Shown here: positions 7,901-16,316 of the stretch, one piece after another
Layout of the letters: the number at the start of each line of letters is the position of its first letter
How positions within the stretch are numbered: the stretch's first letter is position 1
NCBI GenBank assembly: GCA_934565415.1
Contig: CAKTHQ010000004.1
Span: forward strand, 1 to 64,000
DNA from: an uncultured Oscillospiraceae bacterium
Lineage (GTDB): Bacteria; Bacillota; Clostridia; Oscillospirales; Oscillospiraceae
Direction of reading: 5' to 3'
DNA length: 64,000 nucleotides
Program-made: the position numbers and the translations under genes
Notes under the pieces: model-generated
Told to the model about the DNA's origin: nothing
Databases searched by the model: none
The model's input: the letters and a program-made list of their open reading frames with translations, nothing else

Positions 7901-9058
7901 TCAAAGCTCGAGTTCTCCGGCGCCGCGGCTCAGGTCCAGATAAAGTACCATGGCCAGGTAAAGCGACGGCGCCTCGCTGGGCTTGCGTACATCCAGCCCC
8001 GTATCCTCCGCCAGCCGCTTCAACCGGTATTGCAGGGTATTCTTGTGGATATAAAGCCGCTGGGCCGCCAGCTGCACGGAGCCCTCCGAGGCAAAATAGG
8101 TTTCCAGCAGAGCCACATGGGCCTGAATCTCCTCCCGGCTGCAGCCGGCGAATATCTTTCGCAGGTAGCCGAGCTTACTCTCCCGGGACAGGTCGTCCAG
8201 CAAAAGCTCCGTATTCAGCGCCTCGTAGCAGGTAATCCGGGAATCCCGGTAGGTGGAGGTGTGCCAGGCCCGGTTGGCCTGCAAATAGGCTGAATGGACA
8301 TCCCGGGATTGGCCGTCGATGCCGGAAATCATGCGCACTCCCAGCTTTTCCCATACGGCCCGGTCAATCCCCCGGCACAGGTCCTCCAGGTCGGCGGTGC
8401 TCTGCTTCCGCAAAAGCAAAATCTGCCGGGCGGTATTGCGGAGAACCAGCCCGCCCTGGGTACTGATCTGGGCACTGACCAGGGCATCGATCCGCTCCAA
8501 AATCAGCTGTCCCTCCAGGGTATCGGTGTATTTTTCCCGGTCCTGGGCGGAGGTGACAATGCATCGCCTTGGCACGCGGATATCAATTCCCTGGGCAAAG
8601 CCGCGCTCCGAAAGGGACTGGGGATTGCTCAGTCCGGTGCCTAAGATCCAGTCCTCCAAAAAGCGGCTGCGGACACGCTGATCCAGCTGCTGATTGTCCA
8701 GATTCATCCGTTCCCGGATGAGAATCTCCGCCATTTTCTTGACGATCTGGCCGTACTGAATCACCTCGTCATATTCGCCGGTGATGCCGATGACTCCCTG
8801 GACCTCCCCATTCAGCTCAATCGGCAGGTTCAGCCCCTGGCGCACATCCGGCAGCTCCTCCTGGAGCTCGGGGGTAATGTAGTATTCCTTCAGCCGGTTT
8901 TCTATGACCCGGCAGGCCCCGATGTGGAAGTGGCCGATGCGGGCGTGGTCGTTGCTGGCGATGATGTGGCCGGTTTCGTCCATCAGGTTGATGTTCTGCC
9001 CTACCAGCTTGCCGATTTCTTCCACAATCTGCTGGGCGCTGCTTTTGGATATTTTCAT
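7901..9058 (-). CDS. cdaR: CdaR-family sugar-diacid/glycerate regulator
   Basis: A 385-residue regulator: an N-terminal diacid-sensing domain (about 1-135, with MDETGHIIASND and VIGITGEYDEV), a middle GGDEF-like domain, and a C-terminal PucR-type helix-turn-helix with AAQRLYIHKNTLQYRLKRL near residue 340. CdaR/SdaR proteins activate glucarate, galactarate and glycerate genes. Its place between garR and gntP (8-bp gap after garR) makes it the likely activator of this operon. The start at 9058 is preceded by GGGAAGCC. Confidence 0.9.
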   Translation of the reverse strand: MKISKSSAQQIVEEIGKLVGQNINLMDETGHIIASNDHARIGHFHIGACRVIENRLKEYYITPELQEELPDVRQGLNLPIELNGEVQGVIGITGEYDEVIQYGQIVKKMAEILIRERMNLDNQQLDQRVRSRFLEDWILGTGLSNPQSLSERGFAQGIDIRVPRRCIVTSAQDREKYTDTLEGQLILERIDALVSAQISTQGGLVLRNTARQILLLRKQSTADLEDLCRGIDRAVWEKLGVRMISGIDGQSRDVHSAYLQANRAWHTSTYRDSRITCYEALNTELLLDDLSRESKLGYLRKIFAGCSREEIQAHVALLETYFASEGSVQLAAQRLYIHKNTLQYRLKRLAEDTGLDVRKPSEAPSLYLAMVLYLDLSRGAGELEL

Positions 9059-9066
9059 GGCTTCCC

Positions 9067-9948
9067 TCAGCGGCCCAGTTGAATCCCGGTCAGGTATTCA
9101 TAGTATTTGGCAATGGCGCTGTGGTCGCTCTGGCCCCAGTCCCGGTTGTGGAGCCATTGCAAAATCTCCTGCACCTGTGCCGTCATGGGTACCGGAGCGC
9201 CCACGGCATGGGCGCAGTCCAGGGCGTTATTCAGGTCCTTGATGTGCAGGTCAATCTTAAAGCCCGGCTTGTCGTTCCCGGCAAGCATCATGGGAGCCTT
9301 GGCGTCCAATACCGTAGACCCGGCCAGTCCGCCCCTGATGGCCCGGAATACCAGCTCCGGATCCACCCCGGCCTTCTGGGCCAGAGTCAGGGCCTCCGCC
9401 ACTGCCTGAATGTTGCAGGCCACAATAATCTGATTGGCAAGCTTGGTGGTGTTCCCGGCGCCCACCTCCCCACAGCGGACGGCGGAAGCGCCCATGGAAA
9501 GCAGAATCTCCCGGCAGGCGTCAAATACCGCCTGCTTGCCGCCCACCATAAAGCTCAGGGTGCCGTCAATGGCCTTGGGCTCCCCGCCGGATACCGGTGC
9601 ATCCAGCATTTCAATGTCTTTTTTCGCCAGAACCTGGGCAATCTCCTGGCTGACCACCGGGCTGATGGAGCTGCAATCCACAAAAATCTGCCCCGGGTGC
9701 ATAAAGGCCGCCACGCCGTTTTCCCCCAGCATGACTTCCTTTACCTGGGGGCCATTGGGCAGCATGGTGATCACCACATCGCAGCCCTCCGCCAGCTCCT
9801 TCCGGCTGCTCTTCCGGGCCCCGCAGGCCGCCAGCTCCTCCATGGGCCCGACGCTGCGATTGTTGACCCAGACCTCATAGCCTGCCTTCAGCAGATTCCT
9901 GGCCATAGGCTTGCCCATAATCCCAAGCCCGATAAACCCGATTTTCAT
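9067..9948 (-). CDS. garR: Tartronate semialdehyde (2-hydroxy-3-oxopropionate) reductase
   Basis: A 293-residue beta-hydroxyacid dehydrogenase. The N-terminal GFIGLGIMGKPMARNLLKAG is the NAD(P) Rossmann loop; DAPVSGGEPKA is the substrate-binding signature and GAGNTTKLANQ carries the catalytic lysine. GarR reduces tartronate semialdehyde to D-glycerate, which the downstream kinase phosphorylates. The start at 9948 follows TAGGAGGAAG; the longer open frame upstream has no support. It is the first gene of the garR-cdaR-gntP-gckA cluster. Other family members (GlxR, 3-hydroxyisobutyrate dehydrogenase) are possible, but the neighbourhood argues for GarR. Confidence 0.9.
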   Translation of the reverse strand: MKIGFIGLGIMGKPMARNLLKAGYEVWVNNRSVGPMEELAACGARKSSRKELAEGCDVVITMLPNGPQVKEVMLGENGVAAFMHPGQIFVDCSSISPVVSQEIAQVLAKKDIEMLDAPVSGGEPKAIDGTLSFMVGGKQAVFDACREILLSMGASAVRCGEVGAGNTTKLANQIIVACNIQAVAEALTLAQKAGVDPELVFRAIRGGLAGSTVLDAKAPMMLAGNDKPGFKIDLHIKDLNNALDCAHAVGAPVPMTAQVQEILQWLHNRDWGQSDHSAIAKYYEYLTGIQLGR

Positions 9949-10018
9949 ATGCCGCTTCCTCCTAAATATATATGGCTGTTTTAGAACCGGTTTTATTATA
10001 GCAAAATAAATTCTTTCG

Positions 10019-11344
10019 TCAATCCGTCGGGCCGCAAAGCATAATTTGCGCCCGGAACACGCCGTTTTCATAGAAAAAGCTGCTGACGCCCCCGGATTTT
10101 TCCGCAATATGCCGGACGGATTCAATGCCCACACCGGCGCCCTTCCGCTTGGAGGACCGAAACACGCCGTCCTGTTCCCGGACGATTCCGTCGCAGGCAT
10201 TTTCCACCTGGATCAAAAGGATCCCCTCTCCGTGGAGATAGGCCGTCAGACCAATCCGGCGACGGGCGGCTTCTGTCCGGAGGCTGGCCTCCAGGGCATT
10301 TTCCAGAAGGTTGGAAAGCACCAGGCACATATCCATTTCGTTGACGGAAAACTGTTCCGGAAGGTCCAGCCGCACCTCAAAGGGAATGCCCTCCCGCCGT
10401 GCCAGCGCACAATAGTAGCTGATCACGCTGTCCGCCGCCCGGTTATCGCACAGGCCCATATCCGGGCTGGGAATCCGGGAGACGGTTTCCGCAAGGTACT
10501 GCCGGATTCCTGCCAGATCCCCCGCCTCCGCCAGAGCGGACAACCGGTGGAAATGGTGGCGCAGGTCATGCCGGGCCTGCCGGGCTTCCGCAATGGCGGT
10601 TTTCAGGCTCTCGTACCGCTGCTGCTGCATGGAGAGCAGCTGGTTTTCCCGCTGCAGCCGGGCATTCCGGTTCAGGCTGTTTGCAATCATCCAGAAGGTT
10701 CCGTAAAACCACAGCAGCAGCACAAGCAGGGCGGCGCTGATAACCAGATACCCCTGGAGCACCCGACCGGTGTACAGCGTCTGCAGCCGGTTGGGGATCA
10801 TAAACAGGTTCAGGGCAATGAACACCAGGGGCAGCACCCAGAACACATACCAGGTCTGCGCAAAATGCGCATCCTCCACCATTTCCCGGACACCGTGCAC
10901 CGCCGGATAACAGGCCGCCAAAGTAAACAGCCAGCAAAATACATTGTACAAAACCGCCGCCCGGAGGCACAGCCAGGGTCCGGCATCCGGGGAGACTCCC
11001 AGCAGCATGGCCGCGCTCAGGGCTCTGCAAAAGCTTTTGATGCAGGAAAACACGGCGCAGACGGACAGGGCCACCGTGCCGGATTTCCAGGGGGACACCC
11101 GAAGCGTCCCCATATAAAGCGCCGCCGCTCCAAGCAGTATGCCCCCCAGCACCGGGTCCGTCGGAAAGCGGCAGCGCCAGCAGAGCAGCCCCCCAATGGC
11201 CGCTGCCGCCAAAAGCAGCGGCACCGCCCAAAGAGCCAGCTTCCCCGGCGTCTGTTTTAAATAAGTGTTTACGGGGAAATAGGCCAGCAGCAGCCCGGGC
11301 AGCACTACCAGCAGCTCCAAAACGGGACACCACACATTGCTCAT
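10019..11344 (-). CDS. GHKL-type sensor histidine kinase (AgrC/LytS-like)
   Basis: A 441-residue membrane kinase. About six hydrophobic helices fill residues 1-225. A coiled-coil dimerisation segment follows (LQRENQLLSMQQQRYE), then the phosphoacceptor RHDLRHHFH near residue 265, and a GHKL ATPase domain with N-box LVLSNLLENALEAS and G-box GAGVGIESVRHIAEKSGG. It should phosphorylate the LytTR regulator encoded just upstream; the two genes overlap by ATGA at 11341-11344. Such pairs sense peptides or envelope state. The ligand is unknown, since no peptide precursor gene was seen beside it. Confidence 0.9.
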   Translation of the reverse strand: MSNVWCPVLELLVVLPGLLLAYFPVNTYLKQTPGKLALWAVPLLLAAAAIGGLLCWRCRFPTDPVLGGILLGAAALYMGTLRVSPWKSGTVALSVCAVFSCIKSFCRALSAAMLLGVSPDAGPWLCLRAAVLYNVFCWLFTLAACYPAVHGVREMVEDAHFAQTWYVFWVLPLVFIALNLFMIPNRLQTLYTGRVLQGYLVISAALLVLLLWFYGTFWMIANSLNRNARLQRENQLLSMQQQRYESLKTAIAEARQARHDLRHHFHRLSALAEAGDLAGIRQYLAETVSRIPSPDMGLCDNRAADSVISYYCALARREGIPFEVRLDLPEQFSVNEMDMCLVLSNLLENALEASLRTEAARRRIGLTAYLHGEGILLIQVENACDGIVREQDGVFRSSKRKGAGVGIESVRHIAEKSGGVSSFFYENGVFRAQIMLCGPTD

Positions 11345-12063
11345 CTCTCCGGCCCCCTTTGCAGCAAATATTCCATAAAGGCCTGCCTTGCCTCCTTCAG
11401 CAGGGCCTGGCCCACCAGGACGCGGCTTCCGTCGTCCATAACAAAGCTCCCCCCATCCAGGCGCACCGCGTGCTCCAGGTTCACCACGGTTCCCCGGCCG
11501 CAGACAAAAAAGCGGGAATCCTCCTGCAAAAGCGTCAGGAAGTTTTTAAACGGCATCCGCGTAGACAGTACCTTCCCTGCCGGGGTGTGAATATCAATCA
11601 TATGGGCAAAGTGCTCCGCATAGATCAGGTTTCCATAATTCAGGCGGATCCGGTTTCCCGCCACCTTCAGCTCCATGTACTTTTCCGGCTGGGGCAGCCG
11701 CAAAAGCAGCTCCTCCGTCAGCCGTTCGATATCCGCCTCCGGGAAAGGCTTTACCAGGTAATCCATGGCCCGGACCCGGAAGCCCTCCAGAGCGTGATCC
11801 GTAGAGGTGGTGGTAAAAATCAGCAGGCAGCTTTTGTTTTTCTCCCGCAAAGCCCTGGCCGTCTCCATACCGTCGGTTCCGGGCATATAAATATCCAAAA
11901 AGGCGGCATCAAAGGGCTCCTCCGCCTCTGCCCTTAAAAAAGCCTCCCCGGTTTCGTATTCCAGGATGGTCCCTGCCAGGTTTCGCCGCCGGAGCTGCCG
12001 CTCCAGCCGGCTGTGCAATTGCTCCCGCTCCGGGGCCAGATCATCCACAATGGCAATTCGCAT
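11341..12063 (-). CDS. LytTR-family response regulator
   Basis: A 240-residue regulator with an N-terminal receiver (IVDDLAPEREQ; phosphoacceptor in AAFLDIYMPGTDG; conserved Lys in VKPF) and a C-terminal LytTR DNA-binding domain from about residue 140 (RFFVCGRGTVVNLEHAV is the usual LytTR core). The start ATG at 12063 follows AAGGAGGCG. It is transcribed away from the lipoprotein gene at 12248. A pair of TTTCGTGCC repeats, 20 bp apart, lies between the two genes at the expected place for a LytTR activator of the lipoprotein promoter. Confidence 0.93.
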   Translation of the reverse strand: MRIAIVDDLAPEREQLHSRLERQLRRRNLAGTILEYETGEAFLRAEAEEPFDAAFLDIYMPGTDGMETARALREKNKSCLLIFTTTSTDHALEGFRVRAMDYLVKPFPEADIERLTEELLLRLPQPEKYMELKVAGNRIRLNYGNLIYAEHFAHMIDIHTPAGKVLSTRMPFKNFLTLLQEDSRFFVCGRGTVVNLEHAVRLDGGSFVMDDGSRVLVGQALLKEARQAFMEYLLQRGPER

Positions 12064-12140
12064 GGCACGCCTCCTTCCCCAGCTGCTCTTTGCTATGATT
12101 ATACCATCTTTTTTTCGGGACGGCCACCGTGCAGATTGGT

Positions 12141-12204
12141 TTTCGTGCCGGAATTTGGCCTTTCGTGCCACACCGCTTGAAATTACGCACAGGCTTACTA
12201 TACT
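12141..12204 (+). promoter_or_regulatory. LytTR-type direct-repeat operator and promoter of the lipoprotein gene
   Basis: TTTCGTGCC occurs at 12141-12149 and again at 12161-12169 (20-bp pitch, same face of the helix). Seven bases further is TTGAAA (-35, 12177-12182), a 16-bp spacer and TATACT (-10, 12199-12204). LytTR proteins bind pairs of about 9-bp direct repeats spaced near two helical turns, upstream of the -35. The divergent gene encodes such a protein. Confidence 0.65.
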
Positions 12205-12247
12205 GATAATGTTAGCGTGTCCCGTATATTTTATGGAGGTACCGTCA

Positions 12248-14335
12248 ATGAAACAGAAGAAAGCGCATCTATTTTCCCTGCTGCTGGCCCTGGTAATGAG
12301 CCTGAGCGCCTGCGGCACCCCCCAGCCTTCCGGAGCCCAGCCCCCGGTTACGACCCAGCCCCCGACGCTAAATCAGCCGGAGGAGGCCACAGCCGAAGCC
12401 CCCGCGGCCCTTCCCGTAAAGGCCCTGAGCCCCAAGCGGGTGGATGAAAACCCCTATATGGCCAAAAGCGACGCCAACATCCACCACGACGGATACAATA
12501 CCGATACTACCGACGAAATCCTGCCCTTGGGCATCTATCCGGAAATCAACGTTTCCTACGAAAAAACCAACGCCAACGCCTCCCCGGCCATTTACTTTGA
12601 CAGCCTGGGCCACGCGGTGGTGCCCCTGCTGGGCGGCATCGCTATCCGGGACCTGAACGCCGAGGAAACCCAGACCCTGGGCTATTTCTCCCCGAAGCAG
12701 CACGACGGCGGCAGCTATGTCATCCAGAGCTCCTATACCTTCCTGGATGCGGAAAACCGGGTCGTCTGCCCTACCAGTCACAACCATGTATTGATGCTGC
12801 GTACCACGGATGAAGGCGGCAATGTGCTGCCGGAGTTTGAAAAGGTACTGGACATCGATATCAAAGCCGCCGCGGAAGCGGCGCTTGGGAAAACGCTGGA
12901 CCAGAATCTTCTGTCCGTGGTTTTCGACTATCAGGGGAACCTGTGGTTCGCCACCGGCGGCTTCCGCATTTACCCCGACCGGCAGCAGCAGGGCACCATA
13001 GGCTACATTGCCCGGGAGGCCATCGATGCCATTTTAGCCGGCGAGCAGCCGGAGCTTTCCCAGGCGGTCTTTGTATATGACCTGGCCCCCGGCGAGGGTG
13101 CGGAAAACGGCATTGCCGCCTCTAAGGACGGCGCCGTCATCCTGACAAACCAAAACTGCTACCTGCTCCGGGCCAACAACGGGGTAGAAGCCCTGTGGTG
13201 CACCCCCTACGAAAGCGTGGGCGCCAAGGTAAGCAAAGAAGGCGACAAGCTGACCGGCGGCGGCCTTGCCTGGGGCGGCGGCTGCTCTCCCTCTCTGACC
13301 CCGGACCTGGTGATGTTTACGGACAACGCAGACCCCGTAAAGCTGCTGGCCCTGGATATGAAAACCGGCGAAATCGTCGCCTCCTGCCCGGTGCTGGACC
13401 AGCTGCCGGAAGGGTACCAGGTATCCGTAGAAAACTCCGCCATCGTCTATGACGACGGGGCGGGCACCGTCAGCACCGTCGTATGCAACTGGTTCGGCGC
13501 CGGCAGCGCCGCCCTTTCCAATCCCGACAGCGATTCTTCCATCCAGAGCTATGCCAATATCTACGATGTGAACTGGCTTTCCAAGGGCAACAGCATGATT
13601 GCTCCCGGCGTAGAGCGGGTGGATACCGTCAAAACGGAAACCGGCTACGAAATGAAGCCCGTCTGGACCCGGAACGACCTGAGCGACACCTCTATTATGA
13701 AGCTCTCCACCGCCACCGGCTATATCTACGGCTATGTGCAGGATCTGGAAAGCGGGATGTGGCAGTATATCATCCTGGATTTTGATACCGGCGAAACCGT
13801 CTTTACCATGGATGTTTCCGGCAAATACGGCTACAACAACATGGCCATCGGTATGTACGCCGGAAACAGCGGCAACGCCCTGTACTGCCCCACAGGCTAC
13901 TTAGAGCTGCTGCGCCTGCAGGACCGGTTCCTGTACCTGCCGGAAATGCCCTACCGCCAGGCAGACCTGGACCGGGCCAGCCGGAATATCCTGACCCAGG
14001 CCCAGTTCCTGGCAGACGGCGGCGAAGGTACCCCGGCAAGCTGGCGCTATACCGCGCAAGTCCGGAATGTCCACCCCAGCACCGTCGTCGCCCTCCGGAT
14101 GAACAACCTTTCCGGCAGCACCGACCGGCTGAGGCTATGGGGCTGTGATGCCCAGGGCCGCCTGACGGAGCTCTCCAAAGACCTGTGGTCCATTACGGAC
14201 GAAACCGGCACCCCCGTCCCGGAGCTTACCCCCGGCACCCTTTACGAGCTCCGCCTTACCGTCGCCGACAACGGCCCCATGGACCTGAACGAAACGGAAC
14301 GGGAAATCCGCTTCTCCGTCCTGCTGGGCGAATAA
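12248..14335 (+). CDS. Large secreted lipoprotein of unknown function
   Basis: A 695-residue protein with a lipoprotein signal peptide: basic MKQKK, a hydrophobic core, and the lipobox LSAC with Cys near residue 21, then a Pro/Thr/Gln-rich spacer. The rest is a soluble extracellular domain with repeated beta-strand segments such as YFDSLGHAV, FDYQGNLWFATGG and LDMKTGEIVASCP, which suggests a beta-propeller or PQQ-like fold. I cannot assign a family. The start at 12248 follows TGGAGGT. It is divergent from the LytTR system and its promoter carries the repeat pair at 12141-12169, so it is probably the target of that system. Confidence 0.8.
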   Translation: MKQKKAHLFSLLLALVMSLSACGTPQPSGAQPPVTTQPPTLNQPEEATAEAPAALPVKALSPKRVDENPYMAKSDANIHHDGYNTDTTDEILPLGIYPEINVSYEKTNANASPAIYFDSLGHAVVPLLGGIAIRDLNAEETQTLGYFSPKQHDGGSYVIQSSYTFLDAENRVVCPTSHNHVLMLRTTDEGGNVLPEFEKVLDIDIKAAAEAALGKTLDQNLLSVVFDYQGNLWFATGGFRIYPDRQQQGTIGYIAREAIDAILAGEQPELSQAVFVYDLAPGEGAENGIAASKDGAVILTNQNCYLLRANNGVEALWCTPYESVGAKVSKEGDKLTGGGLAWGGGCSPSLTPDLVMFTDNADPVKLLALDMKTGEIVASCPVLDQLPEGYQVSVENSAIVYDDGAGTVSTVVCNWFGAGSAALSNPDSDSSIQSYANIYDVNWLSKGNSMIAPGVERVDTVKTETGYEMKPVWTRNDLSDTSIMKLSTATGYIYGYVQDLESGMWQYIILDFDTGETVFTMDVSGKYGYNNMAIGMYAGNSGNALYCPTGYLELLRLQDRFLYLPEMPYRQADLDRASRNILTQAQFLADGGEGTPASWRYTAQVRNVHPSTVVALRMNNLSGSTDRLRLWGCDAQGRLTELSKDLWSITDETGTPVPELTPGTLYELRLTVADNGPMDLNETEREIRFSVLLGE

Positions 14336-14370
14336 AGCCCCCCCTCAGCTCATCTTCCATCCCCACAAAA

Positions 14371-14405
14371 TACCGCCGGACCCCATCTTAGGAGGTCCGG
14401 CGGTA
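14371..14405. terminator. Hairpin terminator between lipoprotein gene and CRISPR array
   Basis: Perfect 12-bp stem TACCGCCGGACC/GGTCCGGCGGTA with loop CCATCTTAGGA. It lies 36 bp after the lipoprotein stop and 18 bp before the distal end of the CRISPR array. It has no long U-run. Confidence 0.55.
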
Positions 14406-14422
14406 TGCGCTATATCTGGCTG

Positions 14423-15052
14423 AAATAATACCTCTACGAAATTACACAACTCTCAAACGGATGTGTACAACCAAGACTTGGCTGCGATGAATAATACCTC
14501 TACGAAATTACACAACTCTCAAACAGAACCTCGGAATCTTGACCATCACATCACGAATAATACCTCTACGAAATTACACAACTCTCAAACTCTTGGCGTC
14601 GTTGCTGCTTCGCCCGGAGTGAATAATACCTCTACGAAATTACACAACTCTCAAACTAGGGGCCTCCCGGAGCGGAGGGCGAGGGAGAATAATACCTCTA
14701 CGAAATTACACAACTCTCAAACAGGATAAATTGGTGGGGGACAGCGAGGCCCGAATAATACCTCTACGAAATTACACAACTCTCAAACGAGTTATCCGGC
14801 AAAGCCCGGAATGGCAGAGAATAATACCTCTACGAAATTACACAACTCTCAAACTCCTGAAATCCGTTGATTGGGGTACCATTAGAATAATACCTCTACG
14901 AAATTACACAACTCTCAAACAAGATAGATTGGTGGGGGACAGCGAGGCCCGAATAATACCTCTACGAAATTACACAACTCTCAAACTGTAGGCCCGGACC
15001 AGGAAGGTGTCGATGAGAATAATACCTCTACGAAATTACACAACTCTCAAAC
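14423..15052 (-). CRISPR. Type II-A CRISPR array: 10 repeats of 36 bp, 9 spacers of 30 bp
   Basis: Repeats start at 14423, 14489, 14555, 14621, 14687, 14753, 14819, 14885, 14951 and 15017, an exact 66-bp period. On the minus strand each begins GTTTGAGAGTTGTG and ends GAGGTATTATTC. Repeats appear identical except the one at 14423, whose last base on the minus strand is T instead of C, marking it as the leader-distal end. The crRNA direction is therefore minus, the same as cas9 and cas1. Spacers 14723-14752 and 14921-14950 differ at only two positions. No spacer matches elsewhere in this window by eye. Confidence 0.98.
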
Positions 15053-15126
15053 CTCAAAATCCCATTTTGAGCGCCGGACAACGCACCGGGGAGGGCTGTG
15101 TAAAAGGGGTACCGTCCAACTTTATT
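15053..15126 (-). promoter_or_regulatory. CRISPR leader
   Basis: A 74-bp gap between the csn2 remnant stop and the first repeat. On the minus strand it ends ATTTTGA directly against GTTTGAG, close to the conserved leader-end motif of II-A arrays. I see no convincing -35/-10 pair in it. Confidence 0.6.
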
Positions 15127-15441
15127 TTATATCTCACAAAGGTCCTTGTCAATAACCAATCGCTGCTCCTCCGGCAGGCGGGGATGGTCCTGGCTGTCTA
15201 CCAGAAGGAGCAAAAAGCCATGGTCCAGCGCCGACTGCAAAAAGCGACTTACCGCTTCATCCGGGAAAAAGCTGCGGAGATTGACAAAAACAAACAGCTT
15301 TTCCCGCTCGTAGCACCGCACCAGCTCCATATAGTCCAAAAGCTGCTCCATGGGGTCCGTATAGTCCTCCCGGAGGGTAATTCCCGCAGCTTTCAAAAGT
15401 CCGGCAATCGTGCACTGCCCGCAGGTCACATCACAATCCAT
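15127..15441 (-). pseudogene. csn2: csn2 remnant (C-terminal half only); cas2 missing
   Basis: The 104-codon frame resembles the C-terminal half of Csn2, the ring-forming adaptation protein of type II-A systems: LLKAAG, then FVFVNLRSFFPDEAV, LLLLVDSQDHP and the terminal VIDKDLCEI. Csn2 proteins are about 220 residues, so about 115 N-terminal residues are absent. The only ATG (15441) overlaps the last codons of cas1 in another frame and has no ribosome site. A type II-A locus normally runs cas9-cas1-cas2-csn2. Here cas1 abuts the middle of csn2, so one deletion of roughly 0.7 kb probably removed cas2 and the front of csn2. I considered Cas2 for this frame and rejected it. Confidence 0.75.
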
Positions 15442-16316
15442 GGCAAATAGAAATGGTAAAAACGGATATATGTAGGGTCCGCCTGGTTCAGTGCGTCAAA
15501 TACGCTGCGTACATAAATGCCGATGGCATTCAAAACCGTCTGCTCGCTGTCCTGGATTGTGACCTTCTCATTGAGAACCCCGATCATTTTCCGCCGCGCT
15601 TCTTTGTCGAATTCCCGGAAGCCCTCCCGGTATACAATCCGGTCCACGCAGATGCGAAAGGGCTCCATCAGGTCGCTGCTGAGGTTAAAGGGGTTCATGC
15701 CGTTGTCGTGATGCAGGCCCAACTGGGTCAGGTATCCGCAGGCGGATACCTCCCGGTTGAAGGCCGATAAAAGGATGGTATAGCCATAATCCAGGGCGCT
15801 GTTCCATACGGAATCCCCGGAACGGATAAACTCCATACCGAAAACCGCATTGAAATAGACCTTCGCCGCGTGGCCTTCCCGGTTGGTGGCATCCTGAAAT
15901 TCCAGCTGGGCCATATAGCCATCCAGCAGATTTCTCTCCCGCTCGTAGCCCAATTGGGAAAGAAACACCGCCTGCTGATATATCTTCTGCCGGATGATTT
16001 CCCCCCAAATACAGCCCTTTACCGTCTCTTCCCAGCCAATCTGGGCCTTGACCTTCCGGGCGCTGTCAAAGGAGCCCCGCACCGGGATCAGCTCGCTTTG
16101 GGGCATATGCTTCTGGTCACAAAAAATCACCTTGATCTTTTTCTCCGTCAGAGCCACCAGGAGGCATCCCGTCATGGCCACCGCCGGATTTTCAATCAAG
16201 AGCAATGCTACCTCATCCAGGAAAATCCGCTTCACCTCCTCCCCCCGCACGACCAGGTACCCCATTTTCAGGTCCAGCTTGCAGCGGGAGGAGATGATTA
16301 CCGTGCGCCAGCTCAT
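15426..16316 (-). CDS. cas1: Cas1 integrase, type II
   Basis: A 296-residue Cas1. It starts MSWRTVIISSRCKL, like other type II Cas1 proteins, with the metal-binding segments NREGHAAKVYF (Glu), LHHDNGMNPFNLSSDLMEPFR (His and Asp/Glu) and SALDYGYTILLSAF intact. With Cas2 it would insert new spacers at the leader end. The start ATG overlaps the cas9 stop region (4 bp). The last seven residues (YLPWIVM) are read across what looks like a deletion junction and are unlike the usual Cas1 tail. With cas2 gone from the locus, this Cas1 has no obvious partner here. Confidence 0.93.
   Translation of the reverse strand: MSWRTVIISSRCKLDLKMGYLVVRGEEVKRIFLDEVALLLIENPAVAMTGCLLVALTEKKIKVIFCDQKHMPQSELIPVRGSFDSARKVKAQIGWEETVKGCIWGEIIRQKIYQQAVFLSQLGYERERNLLDGYMAQLEFQDATNREGHAAKVYFNAVFGMEFIRSGDSVWNSALDYGYTILLSAFNREVSACGYLTQLGLHHDNGMNPFNLSSDLMEPFRICVDRIVYREGFREFDKEARRKMIGVLNEKVTIQDSEQTVLNAIGIYVRSVFDALNQADPTYIRFYHFYLPWIVM

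Noticed and set aside
14459..15016. Self-targeting by CRISPR spacers
   Set aside because: By eye, no spacer matches any other part of this window; a genome-wide search would be needed to say more.
14463..15060. Short plus-strand frames with repeated NNTSTKLHNSQT
   Set aside because: They are translations of the CRISPR repeats, not proteins.
15127..15441. Reading this frame as cas2
   Set aside because: It lacks the Cas2 N-terminal beta strand with its Asp and instead carries Csn2 C-terminal segments (FVFVNLRS, DKDLCEI).
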